A stretch of DNA of 44,998 nt, taken from an uncultured Alphaproteobacteria bacterium (GTDB lineage Bacteria; Pseudomonadota; Alphaproteobacteria; RF32; CAG-239). The stretch lies in assembly GCA_949493535.1 (NCBI GenBank), contig CASZWJ010000013.1, positions 1 through 44,998 on the forward strand, written 5' to 3'. The translations under genes and the position numbers were made by a program. Every line of letters begins with the position of its first letter. Within the stretch, counting starts at the first letter, position 1. The notes under the pieces were generated by a model. The model was not told the origin of the DNA, did not search any database, and saw nothing but the letters and a program-made list of their open reading frames with translations. Positions 14,774-22,741 of this stretch are shown here, in pieces.

Positions 14774-16243
14774 CTACAATTTGAATTGAATTTTGCAGGC
14801 CACGACCATCAAATTATTGATGATGTCAGGCTGCAACAGTTGGTCGACGCGGTTGACATCAAGCGCATTGCGTTCGCTGACAATGCCTTCTTTGAAGTCA
14901 TCCAGATTTTCAATCAAGCCGGCTTTCAGCCAATCGCCAGCCAAAGCGACGGCTTCCGCCTTAATGACCGTCGGCGTTGCGATAGCTTGGCCGGCTTCTA
15001 CCGGGTAGCTGTCATCTGCCAGTTTGTGCCGCGGGAATTTCTCCCCCATGCGCTTGATGTATGAATAGCGCAGGTAAATGAGGGTTTTGACGGTGGTTAA
15101 ATCCAGATAGGCTTCGTCTGCGGCTCCGACTGCGTTTTTCTGGTAAGTCGTAACGATGCGTTCAATCGTAACATTGCCGACCGAATCCGTTAAAGTGGTT
15201 GCCACGCCGTGGTTAAGCAGCAAATTGCGTTCATCGGACTTAAACGGGGTTTTGCTCGGCAAATCTCCATTAAGAACAAGGGTGCGATACTGGCGGGCAG
15301 GATCCTGCTGCGCTTCATAGGCGCAAATTGCGGCGACCTCGGCGGCTCTGACTTCCGGCATTTGCGGGGCTTTATAGTTTTCCACCAGAACGATATGCTC
15401 GGAGTTAAGGCTTGAAGACAATGTCGCCAGCTCGGCATAGGAACCGTTAGACGCAATATACAGCGTGCTTTCATTGCAAACCATGGCACCGAAACGTTCG
15501 ATTAAAGTGGCGCGGATAAGGCGGAGGTTAGCCTCGTCTGTGTAACTGGTGACAATATCGGTTGCATATTCATCTCCCAGAGCAGCCAAAGCGTCAAGCA
15601 ATGAAACATTGCCGGCACCTTCTGTACCTTTGGCAATTTCAAGTGTAACGCCGGCAGCGGTTTTTTCGCCGTCATAATAGTTAAAACGGACGTCAATATT
15701 ATTGCCGGCAGTGCCTTTATGTTTAGCGGTCAGGACGATTTGGCCCGTGCTGTCTTCTCCGGTGGCTTTCGCTGCAGATACCGGCAGCATAGTTTCGGCA
15801 TTAATGGCTTCAACCAAAGCATTTTGCAAAATATCCGTGGTGGCATCGGCTTCAACCGTTACTCTGACCGGATAACCGGCGATCATCAAATTAATCATAC
15901 CGGCAGAGGCTTTGTCGGCGGAAACGGTCAAATTGAAAGTGGCGGCAACGCCTTCTTTCTGTTCAACAGCCATAATTTTTAAAGCGTTGCTTTTGTTGTT
16001 TTTGAACCAGGCGGCGGCCATGCGGTGGATTTCTGAGCCGGCCCCGGCTAGCTCCAAAACGGCATTTAAGTCGGCTGCCTGATATACTTTGTTGTATTCG
16101 GCTGTGCCGTCGGATTTCTGACCGATAATAAGGCCGACGCTTTCTTTGCCGCTTAAGCCGCGGCGGGCCAATGAAGCGTCGATTTCGGCATAAACGCCCG
16201 GCACCTTTAGATTATTGGCAATTTCTTTATAGGTTACAGACAT
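14774..16243 (-). CDS. contractile tail sheath protein (Mu gp39, gpL)
   Basis: 489 residues, typical for the family. The N-terminal VPGVYAEIDASLARRG and LIIGQKSDGTAE segments, the DIVTSYTDEANLRLIRATLI region and the C-terminal sheath core with LIYLRYSYIKRMGEKFPRHK are all typical of Mu-like sheath proteins. Its presence shows a myovirus with a contractile tail. AAAGGAAAATAACCC precedes the ATG. Confidence 0.93.
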   Translation of the reverse strand: MSVTYKEIANNLKVPGVYAEIDASLARRGLSGKESVGLIIGQKSDGTAEYNKVYQAADLNAVLELAGAGSEIHRMAAAWFKNNKSNALKIMAVEQKEGVAATFNLTVSADKASAGMINLMIAGYPVRVTVEADATTDILQNALVEAINAETMLPVSAAKATGEDSTGQIVLTAKHKGTAGNNIDVRFNYYDGEKTAAGVTLEIAKGTEGAGNVSLLDALAALGDEYATDIVTSYTDEANLRLIRATLIERFGAMVCNESTLYIASNGSYAELATLSSSLNSEHIVLVENYKAPQMPEVRAAEVAAICAYEAQQDPARQYRTLVLNGDLPSKTPFKSDERNLLLNHGVATTLTDSVGNVTIERIVTTYQKNAVGAADEAYLDLTTVKTLIYLRYSYIKRMGEKFPRHKLADDSYPVEAGQAIATPTVIKAEAVALAGDWLKAGLIENLDDFKEGIVSERNALDVNRVDQLLQPDIINNLMVVACKIQFKL

Positions 16244-16246
16244 GGG

Positions 16247-16447
16247 TTATTTTCCTTTTTTAGTGGTTGGAGAAACGGTCGCGGCCGATTTTGCCGGTTG
16301 GGCAACGACAACGTCGCGGTCATTGATACGTCGTTGCCAGAATGGAACGGCATCGACGAATTCGCCTTCGGCTTTCAGCCGGCAGCCGTTAGGCTTAAAA
16401 ACGATAAATTCGGGTTTGCGGGGTTTTATATAAATTTTACTCGGCAT
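16247..16447 (-). CDS. Mu gp38 homologue (DUF2635)
   Basis: 66 residues from the ATG at 16447 (AGAGGAATCAG upstream). The family pattern KIYIKPRKPEF, then LKAEGEFVDAVPFWQRRIND and DVVV is clear. Function is unknown; it is always found next to the sheath gene in Mu-like phages. It overlaps the gp37 homologue by 11 bp and ends 3 bp before the sheath start. Confidence 0.88.
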   Translation of the reverse strand: MPSKIYIKPRKPEFIVFKPNGCRLKAEGEFVDAVPFWQRRINDRDVVVAQPAKSAATVSPTTKKGK

Positions 16448-17036
16448 CTGATTCCTCTCTTTCATGCTCAAATTTGACAACTGTTTTAGATTTAGCACCG
16501 CTGACAATCCAATCTGCGGCTATGGTTTTAAGCAAATCCGGCTCTTTCATTTCCGGATAAGCGGCAAAGCGGTCTGTAAACACGCCTTTGAATTCGAGTT
16601 CCCAGCAGGCGGCGTTAAAATTGTTGACTTTGTTGTCAAAAATCGGGTGAGCATCGTTTAATACCAGCGGTGAGCTAAGAATGCCGAGGTCATTGCGGTT
16701 CAAAAGGCGGATAACATCCGTCAACATGCGGTAAAGACCGACCGCCCCTATGCCGCCGAAGCGGGTTGAGCACTCGTTTAGCTTGGAATTACGGCTGTAG
16801 AGGTAAATCAGAATACTGATATTGTATTCGTTACCTTCCGGGTAGTCGTTGTTTAAGTAAATACCGCCGCAGGCAACCAGGGCAGCCGTCCGCTTATTTT
16901 TTATCAAGGTGCCAAAATCGGAAAGCTCGGCCTTGTAGCTGTCTATTTTTTCGATTTTGTAGCCTAATGCGGGTTTTTCCCCGCTAAAGCTGTCGTTAAG
17001 CTGCTTTAAAATGGCGATTTCAATATTTTCAATCAT
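16437..17036 (-). CDS. Mu gp37 homologue, tail terminator-like
   Basis: 199 residues. The family features MIENIEIAILKQLNDSF, LVACGGIYLNNDY and the central GAVGLYRMLTDVIRLLNRND identify the Gp37 family. In Mu-like phages it is coded just before the sheath and is thought to take part in tail completion. Overlaps neighbours at both ends by a few bases. Confidence 0.85.
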   Translation of the reverse strand: MIENIEIAILKQLNDSFSGEKPALGYKIEKIDSYKAELSDFGTLIKNKRTAALVACGGIYLNNDYPEGNEYNISILIYLYSRNSKLNECSTRFGGIGAVGLYRMLTDVIRLLNRNDLGILSSPLVLNDAHPIFDNKVNNFNAACWELEFKGVFTDRFAAYPEMKEPDLLKTIAADWIVSGAKSKTVVKFEHEREESDAE

Positions 17037-17499
17037 CTTTCAAAGCCTCTTCTGCGTAAACTTTAACGGTATCGGCTAAGGCTGTCTCATCTTGTTCGGA
17101 AATGCCCAAATAGGGATTTGCCTTGATTGTGACCTTGCGCCTGAACAGTGTTCTATTGCCAACAGTGAACATTAACGCTTTGCCTTTTTTTGCCTTGATA
17201 ATGCCGCCAAACTGGTGGATTGCCGCATAAACAAGGTTAGAGCCGACTTTAGCAATCTGTTCGTTGGCATCAATAAGGAGCTTGCCGCGTAAATCTCCGG
17301 ACTGAACCAGCGGAGAAGTCCACTCTTTGCCTTCAGGCGTCTTTTTTGTTTCAAACCTTTTCCGCGTACGTTCGCGCAGCGTTGTCGCCAAAGCCAGATT
17401 GAGGGCCCGCCGGTCTTTGATTTTCCGGCCGAAGGTTTCCATTGTCCGGTTGAGTTTGGACAGGCCGCTGAGGTCAATATTTATGAAAACGCCGCTCAT
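17029..17499 (-). CDS. virion morphogenesis protein, Mu gpG-like
   Basis: 156 residues from the ATG at 17499, which overlaps the preceding stop (ATGA). A GTG 9 bases earlier is also possible. The family pattern is RTMETFGRKIKDRRALNLAL, RKRFETKKTPEGKEWTS, DLRGKLLIDANEQIAKVGSN, YAAIHQFGG. These proteins act in tail or head-tail assembly (gpG of Mu, gpS of P2). In Mu the gene lies before the protease gene; here it sits between gp36 and gp37, a local rearrangement. Confidence 0.87.
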   Translation of the reverse strand: MSGVFINIDLSGLSKLNRTMETFGRKIKDRRALNLALATTLRERTRKRFETKKTPEGKEWTSPLVQSGDLRGKLLIDANEQIAKVGSNLVYAAIHQFGGIIKAKKGKALMFTVGNRTLFRRKVTIKANPYLGISEQDETALADTVKVYAEEALKDD

Positions 17500-17897
17500 A
17501 GCTGCCACATATCATTGGTAAACCGCCGCGGTTCTGCTTTGATAAAGACTTTGCGCTGCGGGCTGCTTTCGGTGCCGGTTGGTTCATTCAAACGGGCTTT
17601 ACCGCTTTGAATGTCCTTCAGCAGCCGGATTGCGTCTTCATATCGCTGGCGGACGCTCTCTGCGGCATCAACATAATACATTTTGTAATAGGCAATGTCG
17701 CAGGCTGCGTCGGTTAAAACATCATGTTTATTTTGCAAAGGCAGGCGATAGCGGGGGGCAATGTAGCCGTCAATCAAAGCACTGGTCGTCTTCAAAACGG
17801 CAGCCAGACGGGCATCATCGTTTTCGCTTAGATCATTTAAGTCATCTAGGCGGAATCTTTGACACATATCTTCTTTGGTGGCGTATAATTGCCCCAT
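17496..17897 (-). CDS. Mu gp36 homologue (DUF1320), head-tail connector
   Basis: 133 residues from the ATG at 17897 (GGAGAATAGCACA upstream). The start LYATKEDMCQRFRLDDLNDL and DGYIAPRYRLPLQNKHDVLT segment, with a C-terminal QRKVFIKAEPRRFTND, are typical of DUF1320. It is a small helical head-completion protein coded after the major capsid protein in Mu-like phages. Confidence 0.88.
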   Translation of the reverse strand: MGQLYATKEDMCQRFRLDDLNDLSENDDARLAAVLKTTSALIDGYIAPRYRLPLQNKHDVLTDAACDIAYYKMYYVDAAESVRQRYEDAIRLLKDIQSGKARLNEPTGTESSPQRKVFIKAEPRRFTNDMWQL

Positions 17898-17901
17898 TGT
17901 G

Positions 17902-18303
17902 CTATTCTCCTTTGTTTTCGGCGGTTTCGTTTCCGGTCTGCGCTTCTTTGAAAGCGGCAACAGCGGCGTCGCGTTCTTCCTTGCGAATATTCTGCAAGCC
18001 GGTTGCGGCAGCGATGTCCGGACATTTGGGAGCCGTGGCGGGGTTAGCCGTCAGCATTTTATTGACGGCTTCTTGAATTTTAGCCTGTCGCTCTGTCTGA
18101 TTGTCCTTTTCGCCTGTTTTTGGACTTTCGGCGGTTTGGGCGGCGGTTTGCCCGCTTGTTTCTGGACTTTTAACCAATTCGGCGCGGTTATGAGCCAACA
18201 GCCAATCGGCAGATTTGTCGTCAAGCTCAGCAATGTCACCGCGGTTTAATTCCTTGCCGTCATGCCGAAGTGGCCAGTCTTGCAGGATTTTTAAGGTTTT
18301 CAT
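17902..18303 (-). CDS. Mu gp35/HI1506-like head protein
   Basis: 133 residues. The first about 50 residues (LKILQDWPLRHDGKELNRGD, ADWLLAHNRAELV) form the short N-terminal domain seen in HI1506/FluMu gp35-like proteins. The rest is Ala/Gln/Lys-rich and probably helical or disordered. Coded between the capsid gene and gp36 as in Mu-like phages. AGGAGACAGTCGC precedes the ATG. Confidence 0.75.
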   Translation of the reverse strand: MKTLKILQDWPLRHDGKELNRGDIAELDDKSADWLLAHNRAELVKSPETSGQTAAQTAESPKTGEKDNQTERQAKIQEAVNKMLTANPATAPKCPDIAAATGLQNIRKEERDAAVAAFKEAQTGNETAENKGE

Positions 18304-18318
18304 GCGACTGTCTCCTGT

Positions 18319-19254
18319 CTAAGCGGCTGTGGAAATCGGGTTTTCGAAAAGGAAACCGCACTGTTTGGACACAATCAGTTCCTTGCAAGATTCACCGGAA
18401 CGGATTTTATAACCGCCGCGCATGCCCATATTCGGGTCAAAAATGCGGCCGGCAACCTTATCCCCAAACCTACCGGTCAGACCAAAAGTCAAACCTTGAT
18501 TGGTGTCAGCATGCTGATTGATGTACAACAAGCCGCAATAATTCTGCCAGCACGGCTGAATGCTTGCCTTTTGCCCTTCTTTGGATACATTGACACGGCT
18601 ATTTCCGATGATAATTTCGGGTATTTCCAAAAGCTCTGCAAGCTGCTGACGAGTAACAGCACCTTTATCACCAGAAGTACCGTGCACTGCTTTGAGTAAA
18701 TTCGGATTCAATCGGAGCTTTGTCCAGACGTTCATGCCCATAACCAAAGTATTTGCTGAGACAAGCATTTTGTCTTTAGCTTCAAGCAAAATTTCCAAGG
18801 GGTCGCAAGAAGAGCTGTCAAATTGAGAGGTGCCGGAAAGCGTTTGTTTCAAAGCATAATTGCTTGGGGTTTTAACCAATTTGGCAATGCGCAATTCGCG
18901 GGCCAACATGCACAAGTCAGTAACGCCTTCGGTAGCGCGACCTTCCGGATCATAGTTTTTCGGCGCAGCGGCTTTATCATAGTTTGGCACCAGAGCATCA
19001 AGAGCATGGTCTTCAACCATTGCTGTTTTCTGGACGGCACTAAAATCTACGGTCTTCGGTGCCGAGATGCGGCCGACTTTGGTGTCAGGCACAGAGAAAC
19101 CCTCTTCAACCGGAAATTCGTTGTATGAAAATTTGACGGCATCAACCGGGACATAAGGCAGAATCTTGTCGCCGATATAGTTCGCTTTGTCATTTTTATA
19201 GCCAATCGCTATAGCGGTCAGCTGTTCATCTGGTTCAAATGCTTGATTAGGCAT
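18319..19254 (-). CDS. major capsid protein
   Basis: 311 residues, the size of an HK97-fold coat protein. Features include AIAIGYKNDKANYIGDKILP and VKFSYNEFPVEEGF near the N-terminus, a helical spine around 130-170, and VMGMNVWTKLRLNPNLLKAV followed by QQLAELLEIPEIIIGNSRVN in the second half. It does not look like Mu gpT itself. Together with the DUF2190-like cement protein upstream it looks like a head module exchanged from another phage group. Position after the protease/scaffold gene supports the call. Confidence 0.85.
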   Translation of the reverse strand: MPNQAFEPDEQLTAIAIGYKNDKANYIGDKILPYVPVDAVKFSYNEFPVEEGFSVPDTKVGRISAPKTVDFSAVQKTAMVEDHALDALVPNYDKAAAPKNYDPEGRATEGVTDLCMLARELRIAKLVKTPSNYALKQTLSGTSQFDSSSCDPLEILLEAKDKMLVSANTLVMGMNVWTKLRLNPNLLKAVHGTSGDKGAVTRQQLAELLEIPEIIIGNSRVNVSKEGQKASIQPCWQNYCGLLYINQHADTNQGLTFGLTGRFGDKVAGRIFDPNMGMRGGYKIRSGESCKELIVSKQCGFLFENPISTAA

Positions 19255-19265
19255 AAGCTTTTCTC

Positions 19266-19601
19266 CTACTTTTTCAAAAATTCAATAACATCTTCGGCAA
19301 CGCCGTCTTGCAGTGCCATGCCGAAGACACAGCCAGCGGCTTCAGCCTTTGCAGCTTTGCCGTCAGCGGCGGCGGTCAGGTCATCGCCTTTGGCAACCGT
19401 TCCGGCAAGTTTGACTTTGCCATAATTATCAATATTGACATCAACGGTGGTACCTTTCGGGGCACCGATGTAATTTGTGACGCCGATGACCTTGTCAGTG
19501 GCGGCAGTTGTCAGCTTGACCTCGCCGTCATTGGTGCCGAAAGTGACCAGACGGTAACCGTCAATGTCCTCTTCGGCGGTATAGGGCAGATTTTTATCCA
19601 T
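19266..19601 (-). CDS. capsid decoration/cement protein, DUF2190-like
   Basis: 111 residues, beta-rich and Gly/Ala/Val-rich. The pattern LPYTAEEDIDGYRLVTFGTN, DKVIGVTNYIGAPKGTTVDV, GTVAKGDDLTAAADGKA is typical of DUF2190 proteins, which trimerise on the outside of capsids. It is coded 11 bp before the major capsid gene. AAAGG precedes the ATG. Confidence 0.82.
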   Translation of the reverse strand: MDKNLPYTAEEDIDGYRLVTFGTNDGEVKLTTAATDKVIGVTNYIGAPKGTTVDVNIDNYGKVKLAGTVAKGDDLTAAADGKAAKAEAAGCVFGMALQDGVAEDVIEFLKK

Positions 19602-19626
19602 AAGTTTTGCCTTTCTTGGTTGGGGG

Positions 19627-19917
19627 TTACATAATCAAATCAGTCTTGTCGCCGTCTATTAAGTCCAGCGACCAGCCGGCTGCGAGAAAACCGCACTGGA
19701 AATACAGCTCCGCGCGTTGAAGCAATGCCTCATTGCCGCCTTCTTTCCGCAGACATTCAAGCATTTCGTAGAAGACGTCTGCGGTTTTGGCGATACGTTC
19801 GCAGAGGGCTTCTCTTCTGGCGCGCTTTTCTGAGGCCTTTTCTATGCAATAGTTTTTTATGCCTGCTTTTTTTGACGGCCAATCAAACTGAAAATCGGAA
19901 AATTTGGGTTTTCTCAT
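19627..19917 (-). CDS. small head-module protein of unknown function
   Basis: 96 residues from the ATG at 19917, chosen because AAGGAGG lies 6 nt upstream. The N-terminus is basic and aromatic (MRKPKFSDFQFDWPSKKAGI). The middle is a charged helix (ASEKRARREALCERIAKTAD), and the C-terminal part reads ELYFQCGFLAAGWSLDLIDG. I do not recognise it. It sits between the protease/scaffold and cement genes, so it is probably a head-assembly accessory. Confidence 0.6.
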   Translation of the reverse strand: MRKPKFSDFQFDWPSKKAGIKNYCIEKASEKRARREALCERIAKTADVFYEMLECLRKEGGNEALLQRAELYFQCGFLAAGWSLDLIDGDKTDLIM

Positions 19918-19927
19918 ATTTGCCTCC

Positions 19928-21019
19928 TTATTTGCAAACAGCGCGGACAGCTTCGCTGAAACGGATATCGTGTCCGGCTTCAGCTTGTTTTTCCTGAAAA
20001 GCGCGGGCTTTGTCCGCAATGTCTGAAGCAGTCTGCGGGGTTTCGTCTTTGGCTGGCGGCGTGACTTCCGAAAAATTAACGGCTGCCGGCAGTTGGCTGA
20101 TAAGTGCCTTAAACGAAGCCAGAGCCGTATTTTCTTCGCTGAACTCCAGTTCTAAGGCACTCAAATCTTCCATAAAAGACAAAACGCTTTCTTTCATGGC
20201 GGGCAACAGTTTGCCGGCTTTGACCTGTTTTTCGCAGAACTCTTTGTTTTCTGCAGCCAGTTTGTCGCTTTTGGCTTTCAACAGTTCGGCCTTGAGCCTG
20301 GCATTTTCGGCTTCGACAGCCTTGGCTTTTTCATTATCTGCCGGTTCTTCTTGCTTAATGGTCGGAGATGTTTGTTCATTGTATTCAGCCTTTGGTTCTG
20401 TTCTAACTTCATTTATGGCATGTTCGGCAGCTGAGGAAATTTCTTCAATTGCATATTCCGGAATGACGGTGTCGGCTTCTTCTTGGCTGTATTTGCCAAT
20501 CAGAAAGTTCTTCAAATTACGGAATAGACGGGAGATACCTTTGTCGTTATAAGCCAGTTCTGTTTCTGAAAACTCTAATTCAAACGCAATGTCGGCATTA
20601 TCGGTTTCGGCGAAGCTAGCACTGCCAAGCCCTTTAACGGCCGGCGGCTGCGCGCCTAAAAAAGCAATATGGCGCAGCGTGAAATGTCCGGGATTGGGGT
20701 TTGTCGGAGAATTGGGAGAATAGAAAGCCGGAGAAATCTTCTTAAATGCCCCGGAATTAACCATTTCGGCAAATTCAGGATTTACTTGCGCCGGAATCGC
20801 CTTCAGCATTTTAGCTGCGGCATCATAGCACAGGCTTTTAATCCAGCCGAAAGCCGGTTTGTCATGTTTGGGATGCCCGCAGCAGATAGGGGCTTCGTGA
20901 ATTTCGGAATTGTAGCTTGCGGCGATGTCTTTCAAATCGTCTTCGCTGAAGCTGATTTCCTGCCCGGAACTGTCAATGTGTTTGCCCGGACGAAAAATAT
21001 TAATAAATTTCTTTGTCAT
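19928..21019 (-). CDS. prohead protease/scaffold (Mu gp32, protein I)
   Basis: 363 residues. The N-terminal half has the Mu-like protease pattern: FINIFRPGKHIDSSGQEISF, EAPICCGHPKHDKPAFGWIK, and FKKISPAFYSPNSPTNPNPG with HFTLRHIAFLGAQPPAVKGL. The second half (about 220-300) is a Glu/Lys/Ala-rich helix (AKAVEAENARLKAELLKAKS) suiting a scaffold. In Mu this gene also makes a separate scaffold from an internal start; I see no clear internal start here. The gene opens the head operon, and a conserved box 61 bp upstream of the start is a candidate late promoter. Confidence 0.92.
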   Translation of the reverse strand: MTKKFINIFRPGKHIDSSGQEISFSEDDLKDIAASYNSEIHEAPICCGHPKHDKPAFGWIKSLCYDAAAKMLKAIPAQVNPEFAEMVNSGAFKKISPAFYSPNSPTNPNPGHFTLRHIAFLGAQPPAVKGLGSASFAETDNADIAFELEFSETELAYNDKGISRLFRNLKNFLIGKYSQEEADTVIPEYAIEEISSAAEHAINEVRTEPKAEYNEQTSPTIKQEEPADNEKAKAVEAENARLKAELLKAKSDKLAAENKEFCEKQVKAGKLLPAMKESVLSFMEDLSALELEFSEENTALASFKALISQLPAAVNFSEVTPPAKDETPQTASDIADKARAFQEKQAEAGHDIRFSEAVRAVCK

Positions 21020-21079
21020 ATCTTAACTCCACAGGTTTGTTGCCTATGAAGCCAAGATAACTGAAGACTAAGGATTAAT

Positions 21080-21105
21080 TAATGGGAAGTGTTCGTATAA
21101 AATAT
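21080..21105 (-). promoter_or_regulatory. candidate late promoter/activator box (PI-like)
   Basis: The 26-bp sequence read on the minus strand as ATATTTTATACGAACA, one variable base, TTCCCATTA recurs at 27417-27442 with one mismatch. Both copies lie 60-80 bp upstream of late leftward genes (protease/scaffold here, endolysin there). In Mu, C protein activates PI and Plys at exactly these two places. A Mor/C-family gene is present at 29063-29488. Confidence 0.65.
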
Positions 21106-21362
21106 TGATTCTGTTAAATATTTTTGCTTTTATCGTTTTTAGCGATTAAAATACTTCTTATTTAAAGTCAAGCAGATTCTAAAAATAAAGATTATTCCTA
21201 TATATAATATGCCGTTTATTGCCGGACTAACACCCCACTAACAGGGGGATTCAGATTTTACTAAGTAACCGGCTTTATTTTGCTAAATTGCTTTTTAAGG
21301 GGCTTTATTTATTCTTTTGAGATTTTAGACATACATTTTTGCAATAACCCATATAAAACCTA
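21106..21362. other. AT-rich intergenic segment, no gene seen
   Basis: Between the head operon leader and the small-RNA promoter I find no credible reading frame. The only structure noticed is a short CCCC/GGGG hairpin near 21232-21247 and a direct repeat GGCTTTATTT (about 21271 and 21301). One copy of ATTTTAGAC lies near 21323. Confidence 0.5.
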
Positions 21363-21391
21363 TTGTTTTTTTAAGAATAATAAGCTATAAT
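21363..21391 (+). promoter_or_regulatory. plus-strand promoter of candidate small RNA
   Basis: TTGTTT (21363-21368) and a perfect TATAAT (21386-21391) are separated by 17 bp. No protein-coding gene follows on the plus strand, but a structured segment and terminator do. Confidence 0.55.
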
Positions 21392-21397
21392 TTTAAA

Positions 21398-21486
21398 TAT
21401 AAGATAATGAGGCGTTCCGGTAGGCGGAATCAGAGCCTTGTTTTTCTTAATCCCGGCGGCTTACCCGAACCGGGATTATTTTTTAT
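21398..21486 (+). ncRNA. candidate phage small RNA, about 88 nt
   Basis: Downstream of a consensus-like promoter, the plus strand holds a stem (GTTCCG with CGGAAT, inside outer pairs AGGC/GCCT, about 21409-21439). This is followed by a rho-independent terminator: AATCCCGG (21449-21456), CCGGGATT (21470-21477), then a T-rich run. On the minus strand the same hairpin has no T run, so it does not serve the leftward genes. The RNA would be antisense to the last bases of the gpF-like gene. I know no family that it matches. Confidence 0.5.
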
Positions 21487-22741
21487 ATAATAGCAAGCCT
21501 GCGCGGTATTGGTTAAAATAGGCATCTTTGGCTTTTTGGGTTTTACCGTCTTTGGGTGTGAAGCTGGTTGTGCCGCTCCAGCCGTCGTTGGTCTTGTCAA
21601 AGATTGTAAGGCAATGACTGCCGTCTTTCCCTTCCCAGATTTTGAAATAACGTTTTTTCAATACCCAAATACCGGCGGCGTTCTTTATCCATTGCAGCCA
21701 AATTTCGTCTGGATCCTTTAATCCCTGCGCAAGAAGTGCCATATAAGGGCCACGCCCGAACTTGGCGGCTTTGGTCTTTTTGCCTCGTGACATAAACAGG
21801 TCTTCATTTATCGGCATGTTGTCGCCGGCTTTATCTTCAAAAAAGCCAGTTTGTCCGGGTTTAATCCCGAATTCCCTAAGAAACGCAGCAATATAGGTAC
21901 TGTCGTCTAAATCTTTGGGCAAGATGGCTTTTTTCGGTATTGGCGATGGTTTAGGCAAGGTCGGCAACTGTGTCGGCAGTTGCAGCGTATCCGGTAAACT
22001 GGAAAGTGGCGGTGGCGTGAAAGCTCTTGTACGGGCTTTGCCGACATTATAATCAAACCCCGGAGAAATGCCCTCGGGAACCATAACCGTTTCGCCGGTA
22101 CGCTTATTATGATAATTTACAAATTTTGTTGACGGACGTTTGCTTAAACGGACGTTTCCACGGTCAACTTCGCTTTTCAATACCTGCTCGACCCAGCATT
22201 TACAGTTCCAGGCACAAGGCGGATAATGCGTATCCCACCAAGGGTCGTCCACAGGCAATACAATGTTATTCCACGCCTTGTGTTGCTCTCGCGACCGTTC
22301 CAGCATTGAACAACGATAGCGCAGATACGGGTGCGTTTTCTTGGTTGCCTCTATTTCTTCCCACCGTCCGGCGGAATATGCTGTGTCAATATTAGTGCGG
22401 TAAATTGTTTTTAAGCGCCGCGTGCTGCCGAGCTGAACTTCTTTAACCTCGCCGGTGAGCGGATCCTGCATATCAGCGCGCCCCCACCAGCCGCGCGCCA
22501 CCAGTTTGGGCTTTAAGTTTTTTTGAAAGCTCTCGAACGTTTCGCCGGAAACAAGGGCTTTTTCAAGCTCTCCCCGGATATCCTGCAACAAATCAATGCT
22601 GGCGGCTTTGGCAACCGTGAACGCAATGGCATGTTCTTCTTTCCAAACGTCGCGCCAGTCAAAGCCCAGCGCGTAGCCTTTGCTCTTAAACCATTTTATC
22701 GCTTTTTCCGGCGGCATCGGGCCAATACTAACATTAGTCAT
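21476..22741 (-). CDS. head morphogenesis protein gpF with C-terminal PBECR-like nuclease-toxin domain
   Basis: 421 residues from the ATG at 22741, which overlaps the portal stop. The first about 200 residues are the Mu gpF (gp30) domain: PPEKAIKWFKSKGYALGFDW at the start, IYRTNIDTAYSAGRWEEIEA, and HYPPCAWNCKCWVEQVLKSE with its Cys cluster. A Pro-rich linker (about 255-285) joins a C-terminal domain (about 290-421; FMSRGKKTKAAKFGRGPYMA, IWEGKDGSHCLTIFDKTNDG) of the kind known as phage-barnase-EndoU-colicin/RelE-like (PBECR), often found fused to gpF in phages. It would be packaged in the head and might act on RNA in the infected cell; that role is inference. Confidence 0.82.
   Translation of the reverse strand: MTNVSIGPMPPEKAIKWFKSKGYALGFDWRDVWKEEHAIAFTVAKAASIDLLQDIRGELEKALVSGETFESFQKNLKPKLVARGWWGRADMQDPLTGEVKEVQLGSTRRLKTIYRTNIDTAYSAGRWEEIEATKKTHPYLRYRCSMLERSREQHKAWNNIVLPVDDPWWDTHYPPCAWNCKCWVEQVLKSEVDRGNVRLSKRPSTKFVNYHNKRTGETVMVPEGISPGFDYNVGKARTRAFTPPPLSSLPDTLQLPTQLPTLPKPSPIPKKAILPKDLDDSTYIAAFLREFGIKPGQTGFFEDKAGDNMPINEDLFMSRGKKTKAAKFGRGPYMALLAQGLKDPDEIWLQWIKNAAGIWVLKKRYFKIWEGKDGSHCLTIFDKTNDGWSGTTSFTPKDGKTQKAKDAYFNQYRAGLLLYKK

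Noticed and set aside
21449..21477. Terminator for the leftward packaging operon
   Set aside because: No T run follows the stem on the minus strand; the T run is on the plus-strand side.
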